In this document: positions 1 to 6,834 of the stretch, in pieces
How the letters are laid out: every line of letters begins with the position of its first letter
How positions within the stretch are numbered: the first letter of the stretch is position 1
Source of the DNA: Mycolicibacterium porcinum
GTDB lineage: Bacteria; Actinomycetota; Actinomycetes; Mycobacteriales; Mycobacteriaceae
Direction of reading: 5' to 3'
Length of the DNA stretch: 33,331 nt
Assembly: GCA_001942045.1 (NCBI GenBank)
Contig: MSTD01000055.1
Coordinates: forward strand, 1 to 33,331
Program-made: the position numbers and the translations under genes
Notes under the pieces: model-generated
Seen by the model: the letters and a program-made list of their open reading frames with translations, nothing else
What the model was told of the DNA's origin: nothing
Databases searched by the model: none

Positions 1-41
1 CTCCCAATCAGTGGATGTTGCAGTGACCGTATGAATCCGCC

Positions 42-160
42 CGAACTTTCACAGCCCACACGTAGAAATCGGCGCACGCTCGGGCCAGGCCTCGCCGCCG
101 TTTTCCACACCAGGGCTGTCGATCGCGAACTTTCACAGCCCACACGTAGAAATCGGCGCA
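42..160. repeat. Intergenic hairpin repeat block, 84-bp period (locus 1)
   Basis: A 35-bp stretch at 42-76 recurs exactly at 126-160, so the period is 84 bp. Within it, 102-152 forms an imperfect inverted repeat: TTTCCACACCAGGGCTGT on the left and ACAGCCCACACGTAGAAA on the right, whose reverse complement differs at few positions. A related block with the same 84-bp spacing lies at 5191-5358. The block lies just downstream of the dcd stop codon and could act as a transcription stop for dcd. No gene is seen in 1-198. Confidence 0.8.
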
Positions 161-198
161 GGCGTGGGCCCGGCCGATCCCGCCAAGAGCTCCCAGAC

Positions 199-768
199 CT
201 ACGACTTGATGAAGTTCAAATGCGAGCGGGACGGCGTCGGGCCGCGCTGGCCCTGGTATTTCGAGCCGACCTTGTCACTGCCATACGGATGCTCGGCCGG
301 GCTGGTCAGCCGCAGCAGACAGAGCTGGCCGATCTTCATGCCGGGCCACAACGTGATCGGCAGGTTGGCGACGTTGGAGAGCTCCAGCGTGATGTGCCCG
401 GAGAAGCCCGGGTCGATGAAGCCGGCCGTCGAATGCGTCAACAATCCGAGTCGGCCCAGCGAGGACTTGCCTTCCAGCCGTCCGGCCAGGTCGTCGGGGA
501 GTGTGCACACCTCGAGCGTGGAGCCGAGCACGAACTCACCGGGGTGCAACACGAACGGCTCGCCCTCGGCGGGTTCGACGAGGGAAGTCAGCTCGTCCTG
601 CTGTTTGGCCGGGTCGATATGGGTGTAGCGGGTGTTGTTGAAGACCCGGAACAGGTTGTCCAGGCGGACGTCGACGCTCGACGGCTGCACCAGGGCATCG
701 TCGAACGGCTCGATGGCCAGGCGATTCGCGGCGATCTCGGCCCGGATGTCTCGATCGGAGAGCAGCAC
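199..768 (-). CDS. dcd: dCTP deaminase, bifunctional dCTP deaminase/dUTPase type
   Basis: Converts dCTP to dUTP and, in the mycobacterial form, on to dUMP, supplying precursor for thymidylate synthesis in the cytoplasm. The 189-residue protein has the usual length and is full length. Visible signature: [10 protein letters not shown] at residues 97-106, followed by the segment around [10 protein letters not shown] (112-121) and GHITLEL with the expected catalytic Glu at 129. The residue before G116 is Ala115, which matches the bifunctional M. tuberculosis enzyme as I recall it. The start is GTG (766-768); the upstream gene on the same strand ends 16 bp before it, so the two are probably cotranscribed. 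Downstream lies only the hairpin repeat block. Family assignment is firm; bifunctionality is inferred from the family. Confidence 0.96.
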   Translation of the reverse strand: MLLSDRDIRAEIAANRLAIEPFDDALVQPSSVDVRLDNLFRVFNNTRYTHIDPAKQQDELTSLVEPAEGEPFVLHPGEFVLGSTLEVCTLPDDLAGRLEGKSSLGRLGLLTHSTAGFIDPGFSGHITLELSNVANLPITLWPGMKIGQLCLLRLTSPAEHPYGSDKVGSKYQGQRGPTPSRSHLNFIKS

Positions 769-784
769 CCGACGAGCGTATCGG

Positions 785-1804
785 TTACCGACGGACCACC
801 TGCGGCAACGGCGGCAAGGCGGTGTGGTTGCACGGCCCGATCACGGGCTTCTCCGCCGTCGGCATCGCCCACGGCAACACTCTGCACCCCACGGTGTGGA
901 CCTGCTCGCCGGCGCCGGCCGGCGGGGGCAACAGAGGCTCGGCGGGTGACACCGGTGCGGTGTGTTCGGCCGAGGTCGACGCCTGCGGCGGCGTGGTGCC
1001 ACTCCTCCCCTGCACCATGAGCGCCAGGAACACCGATCCCGCCAGGATCAGCACCGCCGTCGCCACGACAGTGGTCAGGGTGCGCATCACCGGGTCGCGC
1101 TTGGGCATCGGCACGGCGTCGTGGCGAATGCCGGCGCTGGAAAGTAGCGCACCGCGCGCCAGCAGCAGGGCGGCGTCGTCGCCGAGGACGACGGGCCGCG
1201 GCATCACCGAATTCACTTCCTCGACAAGACTTTCCACGTCCGGGGACGATCCCGCGATGGCGACGGCGTCGACCCGTTCGGGGAAGCTGTCGCAGACGCC
1301 GCACAGCGCCAGCACTGCCGTGGCCTCGTCGGCTCCGGCCAGTAGACGGCTGCGTACTCGGCGCTTCCCGTCGTCACCCTCGGCGCCGACCACGGCCAGC
1401 AGCGTCTGCTCGGGTTCCACTACGCACAATGCGATCGAGTCGCAGTCGGCGATCTGGACGGTGTATTCGGCGGCAGCTTCGAGCGCGTCGGTCGTGGGGA
1501 CCTCCCCCACGTTGGTGACTCCCTGCTCGTCCAGGGCATCCAGGACCAGGTTGGCCTCGCCGGCCACCGCATCGGTCCAGGTCAGTGCGACGCGCGTGAC
1601 GGTGTACCCGTTGGCCGGGGCGGTGTCCCGGGCGTCGATCACCGCGTCGACGACGCGCTCGCGGAAACCCGGGTGTTCGACGCCGATGCGGGTGTCCGCG
1701 TCGAGCGAACCGTGGTCGATCACCGCGCCGTCGCCGCGGGTGCCCTCCACAAGGAGAAGCCGGGCGTCCCGCGAGGTCATGGCAATACCGATAACAACAT
1801 CCAT
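785..1804 (-). CDS. Mycobacterial single-pass membrane protein of unknown function (DUF7159-like)
   Basis: A 339-residue protein starting [21 protein letters not shown] prefer ATG at 1802-1804, preceded by a GAGGGG ribosome-binding sequence, over an in-frame ATG 60 bp further upstream whose added residues look unconserved. The N-terminal 230 residues look like a soluble actin/ATPase-like fold of a type common in mycobacteria (opening of the form [18 protein letters not shown]). One hydrophobic helix follows at about residues 241-264, then a Pro/Ala-rich tail to 339. It sits 16 bp upstream of dcd on the same strand and is probably in one operon with it. The family name is from memory and no function is known to me. 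Confidence 0.85.
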   Translation of the reverse strand: MDVVIGIAMTSRDARLLLVEGTRGDGAVIDHGSLDADTRIGVEHPGFRERVVDAVIDARDTAPANGYTVTRVALTWTDAVAGEANLVLDALDEQGVTNVGEVPTTDALEAAAEYTVQIADCDSIALCVVEPEQTLLAVVGAEGDDGKRRVRSRLLAGADEATAVLALCGVCDSFPERVDAVAIAGSSPDVESLVEEVNSVMPRPVVLGDDAALLLARGALLSSAGIRHDAVPMPKRDPVMRTLTTVVATAVLILAGSVFLALMVQGRSGTTPPQASTSAEHTAPVSPAEPLLPPPAGAGEQVHTVGCRVLPWAMPTAEKPVIGPCNHTALPPLPQVVRR

Positions 1805-2166
1805 TGGGTGCAACCCCTCGATTGGTTCGGCCCGGGCTGCGGGCCTGTTCGCTCCATTCAGCACCGGATGGAGCCCACGAGAACCAACGGTAGAGAGAGC
1901 GTCTGAGAATGGCGGCCCCAGCTTTTACCCGATTCTCAGGGTGGGGTGTGAACGGCAATCATGTTCTGGGCTCATCTGTTTCGCCGCACCAACCTACGCT
2001 CTGGGTCCGCACTGGGCAGCCGCCCGTCGGCTGGTTTGGCCCCCTTCGCCAGGCACCCGGCGCCGCGATTCCGATCAGCCGGCGTCAATTTCTTAGACTC
2101 ACCGTGAGGATGTCCGCCCGCCTTACCCACAACCGGAGCCGGGTTGCTATCCTTCGTCAGCACCAT
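1805..2166. other. Intergenic region between the DUF7159-like gene and tRNA-Gly
   Basis: No convincing gene. It must hold the promoter of the minus-strand operon and that of the tRNA. A TATCCT hexamer at 2148-2153, 14 bp before the tRNA, could be its -10 element; no good -35 is seen. CTGAGAAT at 1903-1910 and ATTCTCAG at 1932-1939 form a perfect 8-bp inverted repeat of unknown role. Confidence 0.5.
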
Positions 2167-2240
2167 GCCGATGTAGTTCAATGGCAGAACATCAGCTTCC
2201 CAAGCTGAATACGCGGGTTCGATTCCCGTCATCGGCTCCA
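2167..2240 (+). tRNA. glyU: tRNA-Gly (anticodon CCC)
   Basis: Complete cloverleaf: acceptor GCCGATG pairs with CATCGGC, followed by discriminator T and an encoded CCA (2238-2240). The D arm contains TAGTTCAATGGCAGAAC. The anticodon stem TCAGC/GCTGA encloses loop TTCCCAA with CCC at 2199-2201. The T arm is GCGGGTTCGATTCCCGT. It decodes GGG. The symbol follows the usual naming for the CCC isoacceptor. Its 3' end is duplicated at 2762-2790 (see that entry). Confidence 0.97.
2212..2240 (+). repeat. att-like direct repeat, left copy (tRNA-Gly 3' end)
   Basis: The last 29 bases of the tRNA (T arm, acceptor, CCA) match 2762-2790 with 3 mismatches. Tyrosine-recombinase integrative elements use exactly this part of tRNA genes. 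The copies are exactly 550 bp apart. Confidence 0.65.
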
Positions 2241-2401
2241 CACATGCAGGTCAGCGACGCAACGGCGCAGCTGGAACCCCGCTCGTGGGCACTCGGCATT
2301 TCCAGCGCACCGACCACATCTGGCGCGCGATCATCGGCAACGACATGGACCACGCGAGTAGCATTGGCACTTGTCGGGGACATCGCCCGGAGGTACTGAT
2401 C

Positions 2402-2650
2402 ATGTACAACGCGACCCGCTCACTTGTCGTTACTGCCGCAGCACTATTGACGCTGGGCTCAAGCACCGCCATCGCCAATGCCGAGCCGCCAGCGCCCGGC
2501 TCCCCTTGCGGCCCCGACAAGGTCATCACGTCCGTCAACACCTGCGAGCCGCTCAACTCACCGTGCACGGGGTATGACGGCATGGTGATTGGGCGAGTGG
2601 CCGCTGACGGCCGGTGCGTGATTCCGGGGCTCGACGGCACCCGGTGGTAG
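2402..2650 (+). CDS. Small secreted protein with four cysteines, unknown function
   Basis: An 82-residue protein with a clear Sec signal peptide: MYNATRSLVV then a hydrophobic stretch, with predicted cleavage after AIANA (about residue 27). The mature part of about 55 residues begins EPPAPG and has four cysteines in the contexts SPCGPDK, NTCEPL, SPCTGY and GRCVIP, so two disulfides are plausible. The start ATG at 2402 is supported by GGAGG at 2389-2393, 8 bp upstream. A longer reading frame from 2285 is unlikely because it lacks such a site. The gene is alone between the two copies of the tRNA 3' end. Short Cys-containing exported proteins of this kind are common in mycobacteria; I do not recognise a function. 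Confidence 0.75.
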   Translation: MYNATRSLVVTAAALLTLGSSTAIANAEPPAPGSPCGPDKVITSVNTCEPLNSPCTGYDGMVIGRVAADGRCVIPGLDGTRW

Positions 2651-2761
2651 TCGAACGCTGGCGCGACTAGCTTCCTTACGGACACGCTGGCCCGAAGGCC
2701 ACGAAAGTGGTTGCACCATAATGCTTCAGCGCACGGCGGGCGCACGGCGGCCAATTGACCG

Positions 2762-2790
2762 CGCAGGTTCGAATCCCGTCACCGGCTCCA
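2762..2790 (+). repeat. att-like direct repeat, right copy (orphan tRNA 3' fragment)
   Basis: Reads like a T arm and acceptor end (GGTTCGAATCCCGTC then ACCGGCTCCA) but no matching 5' half GCCGGTG is found within tRNA distance upstream, and the T stem has an A-C mismatch. It is therefore a fragment. It ends 4 bp before the stop codon of the minus-strand SRPBCC gene. Just upstream, GCGCACGGCGG occurs twice in tandem (2729-2739 and 2740-2750). The rest of 2651-2761 holds no gene. Confidence 0.65.
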
Positions 2791-2794
2791 CCAG

Positions 2795-3247
2795 TCAGGC
2801 GCATTCATCCGCCGCCAACGAGCGTCGAGCCGCCTGGATCACCATTCGGGCTCCAAGGCCGATCAGCCGCGCATACAGGCGTGTCAAGAAGTCGCTGAGC
2901 ACCGGACTCTTCAGCGCGAAGGTCGTAGACCATTCGACCTCGGTGCCGCCCGGAACTTCGCGGAAGGTCACGGAACCGCCTTCATGGGCCATCGGCGGGA
3001 TGGTCGACAGGGCTTGGTAGCTCATGCGGAACGGCCGATCGAACGCCGTCACCACCTCTGTGACTTTTGAACCGCCACTGAGAAACTCACGTGTTGAGCC
3101 GACCCCGAAAGGCTCAGGTCCGTCGACGGGACGAGCGCGCGAGTAGATCATTCCGGGCACCTTCGCCCAGTTGTTTCCGTCCGCGATCCAGTCGAACACC
3201 GCATCGATCGGTGCCGCGACAACGCTCCGCACGCTCACTGTCCGCAT
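2795..3247 (-). CDS. SRPBCC (START-like / polyketide cyclase-like) family protein
   Basis: A 150-residue protein of typical SRPBCC length. It opens MRTVSVRSVVAAPIDAVFDW, the usual first strand and helix of the family. It continues with GGSKVTEVVTAFDRPFRMSY and GGSVTFREVPGGTEVEWSTT, the family's pattern of antiparallel strands, and ends in a long C-terminal helix. These proteins form a hydrophobic cavity that binds lipids or polyketide-like ligands; the ligand cannot be told from sequence. I chose ATG 3245-3247 because the domain begins there; 34 further in-frame residues upstream do not look like the family. No strong ribosome-binding site is visible. The gene converges on the tRNA fragment and stands alone on its strand. 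Confidence 0.8.
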   Translation of the reverse strand: MRTVSVRSVVAAPIDAVFDWIADGNNWAKVPGMIYSRARPVDGPEPFGVGSTREFLSGGSKVTEVVTAFDRPFRMSYQALSTIPPMAHEGGSVTFREVPGGTEVEWSTTFALKSPVLSDFLTRLYARLIGLGARMVIQAARRSLAADECA

Positions 3248-3388
3248 GGTGGGAACCAGCTTCGCGCACAACCCAGAACTCGGGCGGGCTTTGCACATTT
3301 CGGCGGACGAGCACCAAACCGCCCATTCATTGAGAACCCTCATTGACAATTACGTGCACCGTGGCCGACAGTGCTAGGCGTCCACGGC

Positions 3389-3403
3389 ATGAAAGGCACG
3401 TAA
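3389..3403 (+). promoter_or_regulatory. Four-codon mini-ORF abutting a TTG start, with ribosome-binding site
   Basis: ATG AAA GGC ACG TAA ends directly before the TTG start codon of the LLM oxidoreductase. The AAAGG inside it (3392-3396) lies 7 bp before TTG and serves as a ribosome-binding site. Whether the mini-ORF itself is translated is unknown. Confidence 0.4.
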
Positions 3404-4504
3404 TTGAGCACCAACCACCCCGATGACCAGCTCAACGAGCTCGGCTACTACGCCGTGACCCGCCACCCCGCGGATGTCCGGGTCGTCCTCCCCGAGGCTC
3501 GCGCGGCGGATGAGCTCGGTCTGGGCTCCTGCCACATCGGTGAACGCTTCACGGTGAAGGACCCGGCGGTCCTGTCCGGCGCGGTCGCGGGCACCAGCAC
3601 CACGCTGGGTATCGCGCCGTCGACGAATTACCACACGCGGCATCCCACGGTCACCGCGACGATCGGGTCGACCATGCACGCCCTCACCGAGGGCCGCTTC
3701 GCCATGGCGTTCGGCCGCGGCATGGCGGCGTACTGGCAGGCGATCGGCCTGCCGGTGGTGACCGAGGCCCGGCTGCGGGACTTCTTCGGGATCCTGCGCC
3801 GGCTTTGGGCCGGGGAGATGATCCTGGATCACGACGGCCCGGCCGGGAAGTGGCCGTTCCTGCGTCATGCCAGCGGCCTGCCCGACGGGCCTCCCATCGG
3901 CTTGGTGGCGGTCGGCCCCAAGACGATGGAGCTCGCGGGTGAGATTGCTGATTTCGTTGTGCTGCATACCTTTTTCTCCGACGAGGCGACGACGTCGTCG
4001 GTCGAGGCGGTGCGCCGGGGCGCCGAACGCGCGGGCCGCGATCCCGACAGCGTCCGGATCTGGGCGTGCCTGGCAACGGTGCCCGACGCGTTGTCGGAGG
4101 AGGACCAACTGCGTCGCGGCGTCGGGCGGCTGGCGACGTACCTGCAGGCGTACGCGGACGTGTTGGTCTCGGCCAACGGCTGGGATCCCGCGGTCTGGGA
4201 ACGGATCAAGCAGTCGGACCTGTTCACCGATTCGGCCGCTGCCGGACCCATCGACGCCAGCGCATCCTTTGAGACGCTGCAGCGCATTGGCGAGCTGATC
4301 CCCACCGAATGGCTGGACTCGGTCGCCAAGGGGTCACCCGAGGAATGTGCGAGCACCGTCGCCCGGCAGTTCGATCTGGGCACCCACTCGGTCATCATGC
4401 ACGGTGCGAGCCCGCACGAGCTCGCACCCGTCGTGCAGGCCTACCGGCAGAACCGGCCCACGCTGCGGCGAGCGGTCGCGGCGAACCCAGGCAGGTTTGC
4501 CTGA
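3404..4504 (+). CDS. LLM-class F420-dependent oxidoreductase (TIGR03857-like)
   Basis: A 366-residue luciferase-like monooxygenase fold protein expected to use the deazaflavin F420 in the cytoplasm. Family marks: NELGYYAVTRHPADVR near the N-terminus, ADELGLGSCHIGERF (residues 35-49), THSVIMHGASPHEL near the C-terminus, and the long barrel helix GPPIGLVAVGPKTMELAGEI in the middle. Residue runs such as TEGRFAMAFGRG match the phosphate/cofactor-binding part of the family. The start is TTG at 3404, preceded by AAAGG; no ATG or GTG lies near the conserved N-terminus. The TetR-like gene follows directly, so the regulator may control this enzyme. The substrate is unknown; the TIGR03857 assignment is from memory of the family. 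Confidence 0.88.
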   Translation: MSTNHPDDQLNELGYYAVTRHPADVRVVLPEARAADELGLGSCHIGERFTVKDPAVLSGAVAGTSTTLGIAPSTNYHTRHPTVTATIGSTMHALTEGRFAMAFGRGMAAYWQAIGLPVVTEARLRDFFGILRRLWAGEMILDHDGPAGKWPFLRHASGLPDGPPIGLVAVGPKTMELAGEIADFVVLHTFFSDEATTSSVEAVRRGAERAGRDPDSVRIWACLATVPDALSEEDQLRRGVGRLATYLQAYADVLVSANGWDPAVWERIKQSDLFTDSAAAGPIDASASFETLQRIGELIPTEWLDSVAKGSPEECASTVARQFDLGTHSVIMHGASPHELAPVVQAYRQNRPTLRRAVAANPGRFA

Positions 4505-5190
4505 ACCCCCGGCAATCCCGGCAGGCGGCCCGCGCTCAGGAGCAGTGGCGGGCCGCGGTTCCCTCCGCGGTCACCTCGGCCGCGGGCACCAAGCTGAACA
4601 AGCGCGGCCTTGAGACCCGGGCACGGCTGCTCGACATCGCCATCCGCTGTCTGGCCGACGGCGGTGGCGAGCCGGTGTCGGCGAATCGCATCGCCAAGGA
4701 TGCCGGCGTCACGTGGGGCACGGTGCAACATCAGTTCGGCGACCTGGACGGCCTGTGGGTCGCAGTGATCACCGAAATCCATTCCCGCAGTTGGTCATCC
4801 AATGAGCAACTATCGCGCAGCGGCACCTTGCGGGAGCGGGTGACGGCAGCGATCGACTCGGTGTGGACGTACCTGGACACGACCGAGGGTCGGGCGCTGA
4901 CGGCGCTGCGTACGTCGCTGCCACCCCGCCGCTCCGATGTCGCCGCGGAATACCCGCAGACGGCAGCGGCTTTCGCGGCGCGGGAACTCGATTGGATTCA
5001 AGGCTTCGACTACTTGATGGACGGACTCGATCTCGACCCGAACCAGGTACACCGGGTGCGGAGCCTGCTTCCCGCCGCGATCCGGGGACTCAGCAACGAG
5101 CGCGAGGTGGGCTTCACCTCGGATCTCGAGATCGCCCGTGCGGCGTTGACCGACGCGGTGGTGGCGTTGTTGTCCCAGCCACGGGAGTAG
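4501..5190 (+). CDS. TetR/AcrR family transcriptional regulator (start codon uncertain)
   Basis: DNA-binding repressor-type protein. The helix-turn-helix is clear: TRARLLDIAIRCLADGG, then VSANRIAKDAGVTWGTVQHQFGDLDGLW, followed by a helical ligand-binding domain to the end LTDAVVALLSQPRE. No ATG, GTG or TTG occurs in frame between ATG 4345 and the domain. The entry begins at CTG 4501, which overlaps the stop codon TGA (4502-4504) of the upstream oxidoreductase and would allow translational coupling, giving 229 residues. The alternative is ATG 4345 or 4309, which would overlap the oxidoreductase gene by more than 150 bp in another frame. The gene is probably cotranscribed with the oxidoreductase and may regulate it. 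Family assignment firm, start weak. Confidence 0.8.
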   Translation: MNPRQSRQAARAQEQWRAAVPSAVTSAAGTKLNKRGLETRARLLDIAIRCLADGGGEPVSANRIAKDAGVTWGTVQHQFGDLDGLWVAVITEIHSRSWSSNEQLSRSGTLRERVTAAIDSVWTYLDTTEGRALTALRTSLPPRRSDVAAEYPQTAAAFAARELDWIQGFDYLMDGLDLDPNQVHRVRSLLPAAIRGLSNEREVGFTSDLEIARAALTDAVVALLSQPRE

Positions 5191-5358
5191 GTCGACGCCC
5201 GCGTGGGCGGTGCGCCGGTTTCCACACCCGGGCTGTTGATCGCGCGCCACAACGACCCTGCGGTGGAAAGGGACGGCAACGCCCGCGCCAGCGCGCCACC
5301 GGTTTCCACGCCAGGGCTGTGATCGCCCGTCATCACGACCCTGCGGTGGAAATCGACG
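5191..5358. repeat. Intergenic hairpin repeat block, two 84-bp units (locus 2)
   Basis: Two tandem units with TTTCCAC starts at 5219 and 5303, 84 bp apart. Each contains an inverted repeat: unit 1 at 5219-5269 (TTTCCACACCCGGGCTGT against ACGACCCTGCGGTGGAAA) and unit 2 at 5303-5352 (TTTCCACGCCAGGGCTGT against ACGACCCTGCGGTGGAAA). GC-rich spacers containing CGCCCGCG separate them. It is the same family as the block at 42-160. It lies between convergent genes and probably serves as a two-way terminator. The right arm of unit 2 runs into the 3' end of the rhomboid-like gene. Confidence 0.8.
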
Positions 5359-6001
5359 ACGAAGCACGCGACGCCAGCCGCGCATCTCGCCCAACCCGCC
5401 CCCGCACAAGCGGATAGCAGCACAACCCGATCAGCAGCGCCGACATATGGCCGATGGCGGTGAAGTTGATATTGCTGACCAACCCGGCGCCGAAGTACAC
5501 GAACGCCACGCCGAGGTACAGCCATCGCCATGGCCGCGCGATGCGGTAGACCAGCACGGCGCCCACCCCGGCGAGGAAGTAGCTCACCCCGACGTCGCGG
5601 ACGTGGACGAGCCGCTCGGGCGCGAGGTGATTGTGGATGGCCAGATACAGCACGCCCTCACTGATGTAGGTTGCCAGCACATGTGCGATTAAACCCACTG
5701 CGATCCAACGTATTTGACCGAGCCAGCGTTCGGCCGGGGCAAGAATGAGACTGAACAACACCAGGTACGGAGTCCAGAACCGGCCGTCGATCCAGAACAG
5801 GCTGGTGACCAATACGTAGAGCGGGTCGGTGCCCAGATGGTGGATGTTGGTCGAGCTCTCAACCAGGAGGTCGTGCAGTTCCCGCCCGTGCGTCTGGCGC
5901 TGGATGATCGTGGTGACGAGCAGCACCGCCAACCACGCATACGTCAGCGGGGCGCTGCGAACATATCGCCACACCGCCGCCGGCCATGACTTCAGGCGCA
6001 C
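5333..6001 (-). CDS. Rhomboid-like intramembrane protein
   Basis: A 222-residue polytopic membrane protein with six likely membrane helices: about 19-33, 59-71, 76-90, 97-122, 137-154 and 160-200. Rhomboid marks are present: GVSYFLAG with candidate nucleophile Ser140, and IGHMSALLIG with candidate His185 in the last helix. A further His (107) lies in the second conserved helix, IAHVLATY. An active Ser-His intramembrane protease is therefore possible but not proven. I chose GTG at 5999-6001 because everything upstream in frame looks non-coding (Arg/Pro-rich, no hydrophobic segment); no strong ribosome-binding site is seen. The last residues (SISTAGS) and the stop codon are encoded by the right arm of a hairpin repeat. 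It is divergent from the marR-like gene. Confidence 0.8.
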   Translation of the reverse strand: MRLKSWPAAVWRYVRSAPLTYAWLAVLLVTTIIQRQTHGRELHDLLVESSTNIHHLGTDPLYVLVTSLFWIDGRFWTPYLVLFSLILAPAERWLGQIRWIAVGLIAHVLATYISEGVLYLAIHNHLAPERLVHVRDVGVSYFLAGVGAVLVYRIARPWRWLYLGVAFVYFGAGLVSNINFTAIGHMSALLIGLCCYPLVRGRVGRDARLASRASSSISTAGS

Positions 6002-6201
6002 CGTGCCAGTATGTGCTTGGTACCTGAGCGTTCCCCGAGAACAAACTAGCGGCCGACAGGTATTCCGAATCACCTTGCGATACCCGACTTTTTGCTCACG
6101 GATGTATCCATAATCAACGAGAACCTCCGCTCCGCACGGATATTCGGTGCCAAGGCAACGACTCACCGCCACGGAACGCGTTCGCGTGGGATACTCACGG
6201 G

Positions 6202-6687
6202 ATGGGCAGCGCGCCGCACAACGGTATGACCCGAACCCCGGTCGATGAACTGTCGGCATTCGAAGTGGCAACCCGAGATCTCGTGGGCGTGGCGCTTCGC
6301 AGCGTCGAGCAACTGGAGATCTCGCTCCCACAGTTCCGACTTCTGCTCGTACTGCAGGAGCATGGGAAGTCGACATCGACGGAATGCGCCCAGGCGCTCG
6401 GGGTGGTCGGCTCGACGGTGACCCGACTGGCCGACCGGTTGGATGCATCTGGTCATCTGGTCCGCGGCTCCGACCCGACCAACCGGAGCGTCGTCACCCT
6501 GGCGCTGACCGAGCGCGGACGCAAGCTGGTCCGGCAGGTCAACACCCGGCGGCGGCGCGAACTGAGCAAGGTGCTCGACCGCCTCGACCCTGCCGAGCGT
6601 GCAGCGTGCGCGGCGACTTTGCGGAACTTCCACGAGCTACTCGCCGACGACGACGCCGACGACCTGAATCGCCCGATTCCGTTGTAG
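6202..6687 (+). CDS. MarR family transcriptional regulator
   Basis: A 161-residue winged-helix regulator. The family core is visible: ISLPQFRLLLVLQEHGKSTS, then ECAQALGVVGSTVTRLADRLDASGHLVRGSDPTNRSVVTLALTERG as recognition helix and wing, followed by the dimerisation helix. It probably binds DNA as a dimer and responds to a small ligand. ATG 6202 is taken as start; ATG 6226 is possible. The next gene on the same strand is an exported arylsulfatase, and the 150-bp gap between them carries a perfect 20-bp palindrome, so this protein is the obvious candidate regulator of the sulfatase. That link is an inference. Confidence 0.9.
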   Translation: MGSAPHNGMTRTPVDELSAFEVATRDLVGVALRSVEQLEISLPQFRLLLVLQEHGKSTSTECAQALGVVGSTVTRLADRLDASGHLVRGSDPTNRSVVTLALTERGRKLVRQVNTRRRRELSKVLDRLDPAERAACAATLRNFHELLADDDADDLNRPIPL

Positions 6688-6700
6688 CGATCTAGAGTCC

Positions 6701-6748
6701 TCGCCCAAAATGGGCGATTGACAGGCCTGCATTTCCTACAGGAAATGC
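6701..6748 (+). promoter_or_regulatory. Candidate promoter/operator of the arylsulfatase gene
   Basis: Three elements follow the marR-like gene. TCGCCCAAAATGGGCGA (6701-6717) is a 7+3+7 perfect inverted repeat. TTGACA (6718-6723) matches a -35 box. GCATTTCCTACAGGAAATGC (6729-6748) is a perfect palindrome with 9-bp arms and a 2-bp centre, the size and symmetry of MarR operators. It falls in the -35 to -10 spacer region, where bound protein would block transcription. No good -10 hexamer is evident, so the promoter itself is tentative. Confidence 0.55.
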
Positions 6749-6834
6749 CTTGGGACACAACGTCTATCGACTGTTACCAAATCTGCGGTGATTTATCCGG
6801 ACAACGCGGGCGAACCGTGCTTAGGGTTGCCCAC

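Noticed and set aside
42..160. CRISPR array
   Set aside because: Only two copies with an 84-bp period and internal dyad symmetry; no spacers of regular size and no cas genes.
31..2096. Long plus-strand open frames opposite dcd and the DUF7159-like gene
   Set aside because: Arg/Ser-rich shadow translations of high-GC genes; dcd on the other strand is certain.
1972..2383. Minus-strand frames over tRNA-Gly (TGIEPAYSAWEADVLPLNY and GNRTRVFSLGS)
   Set aside because: These are the familiar false translations of the antisense strand of tRNA genes.
2696..2793. A second full tRNA gene
   Set aside because: Only the T arm and acceptor 3' strand are present; no matching 5' acceptor strand or anticodon arm can be drawn.
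4309..4504. Frameshift fusing the LLM oxidoreductase and TetR proteins
   Set aside because: The oxidoreductase ends with a normal family C-terminus and the regulator begins with its own complete domain.
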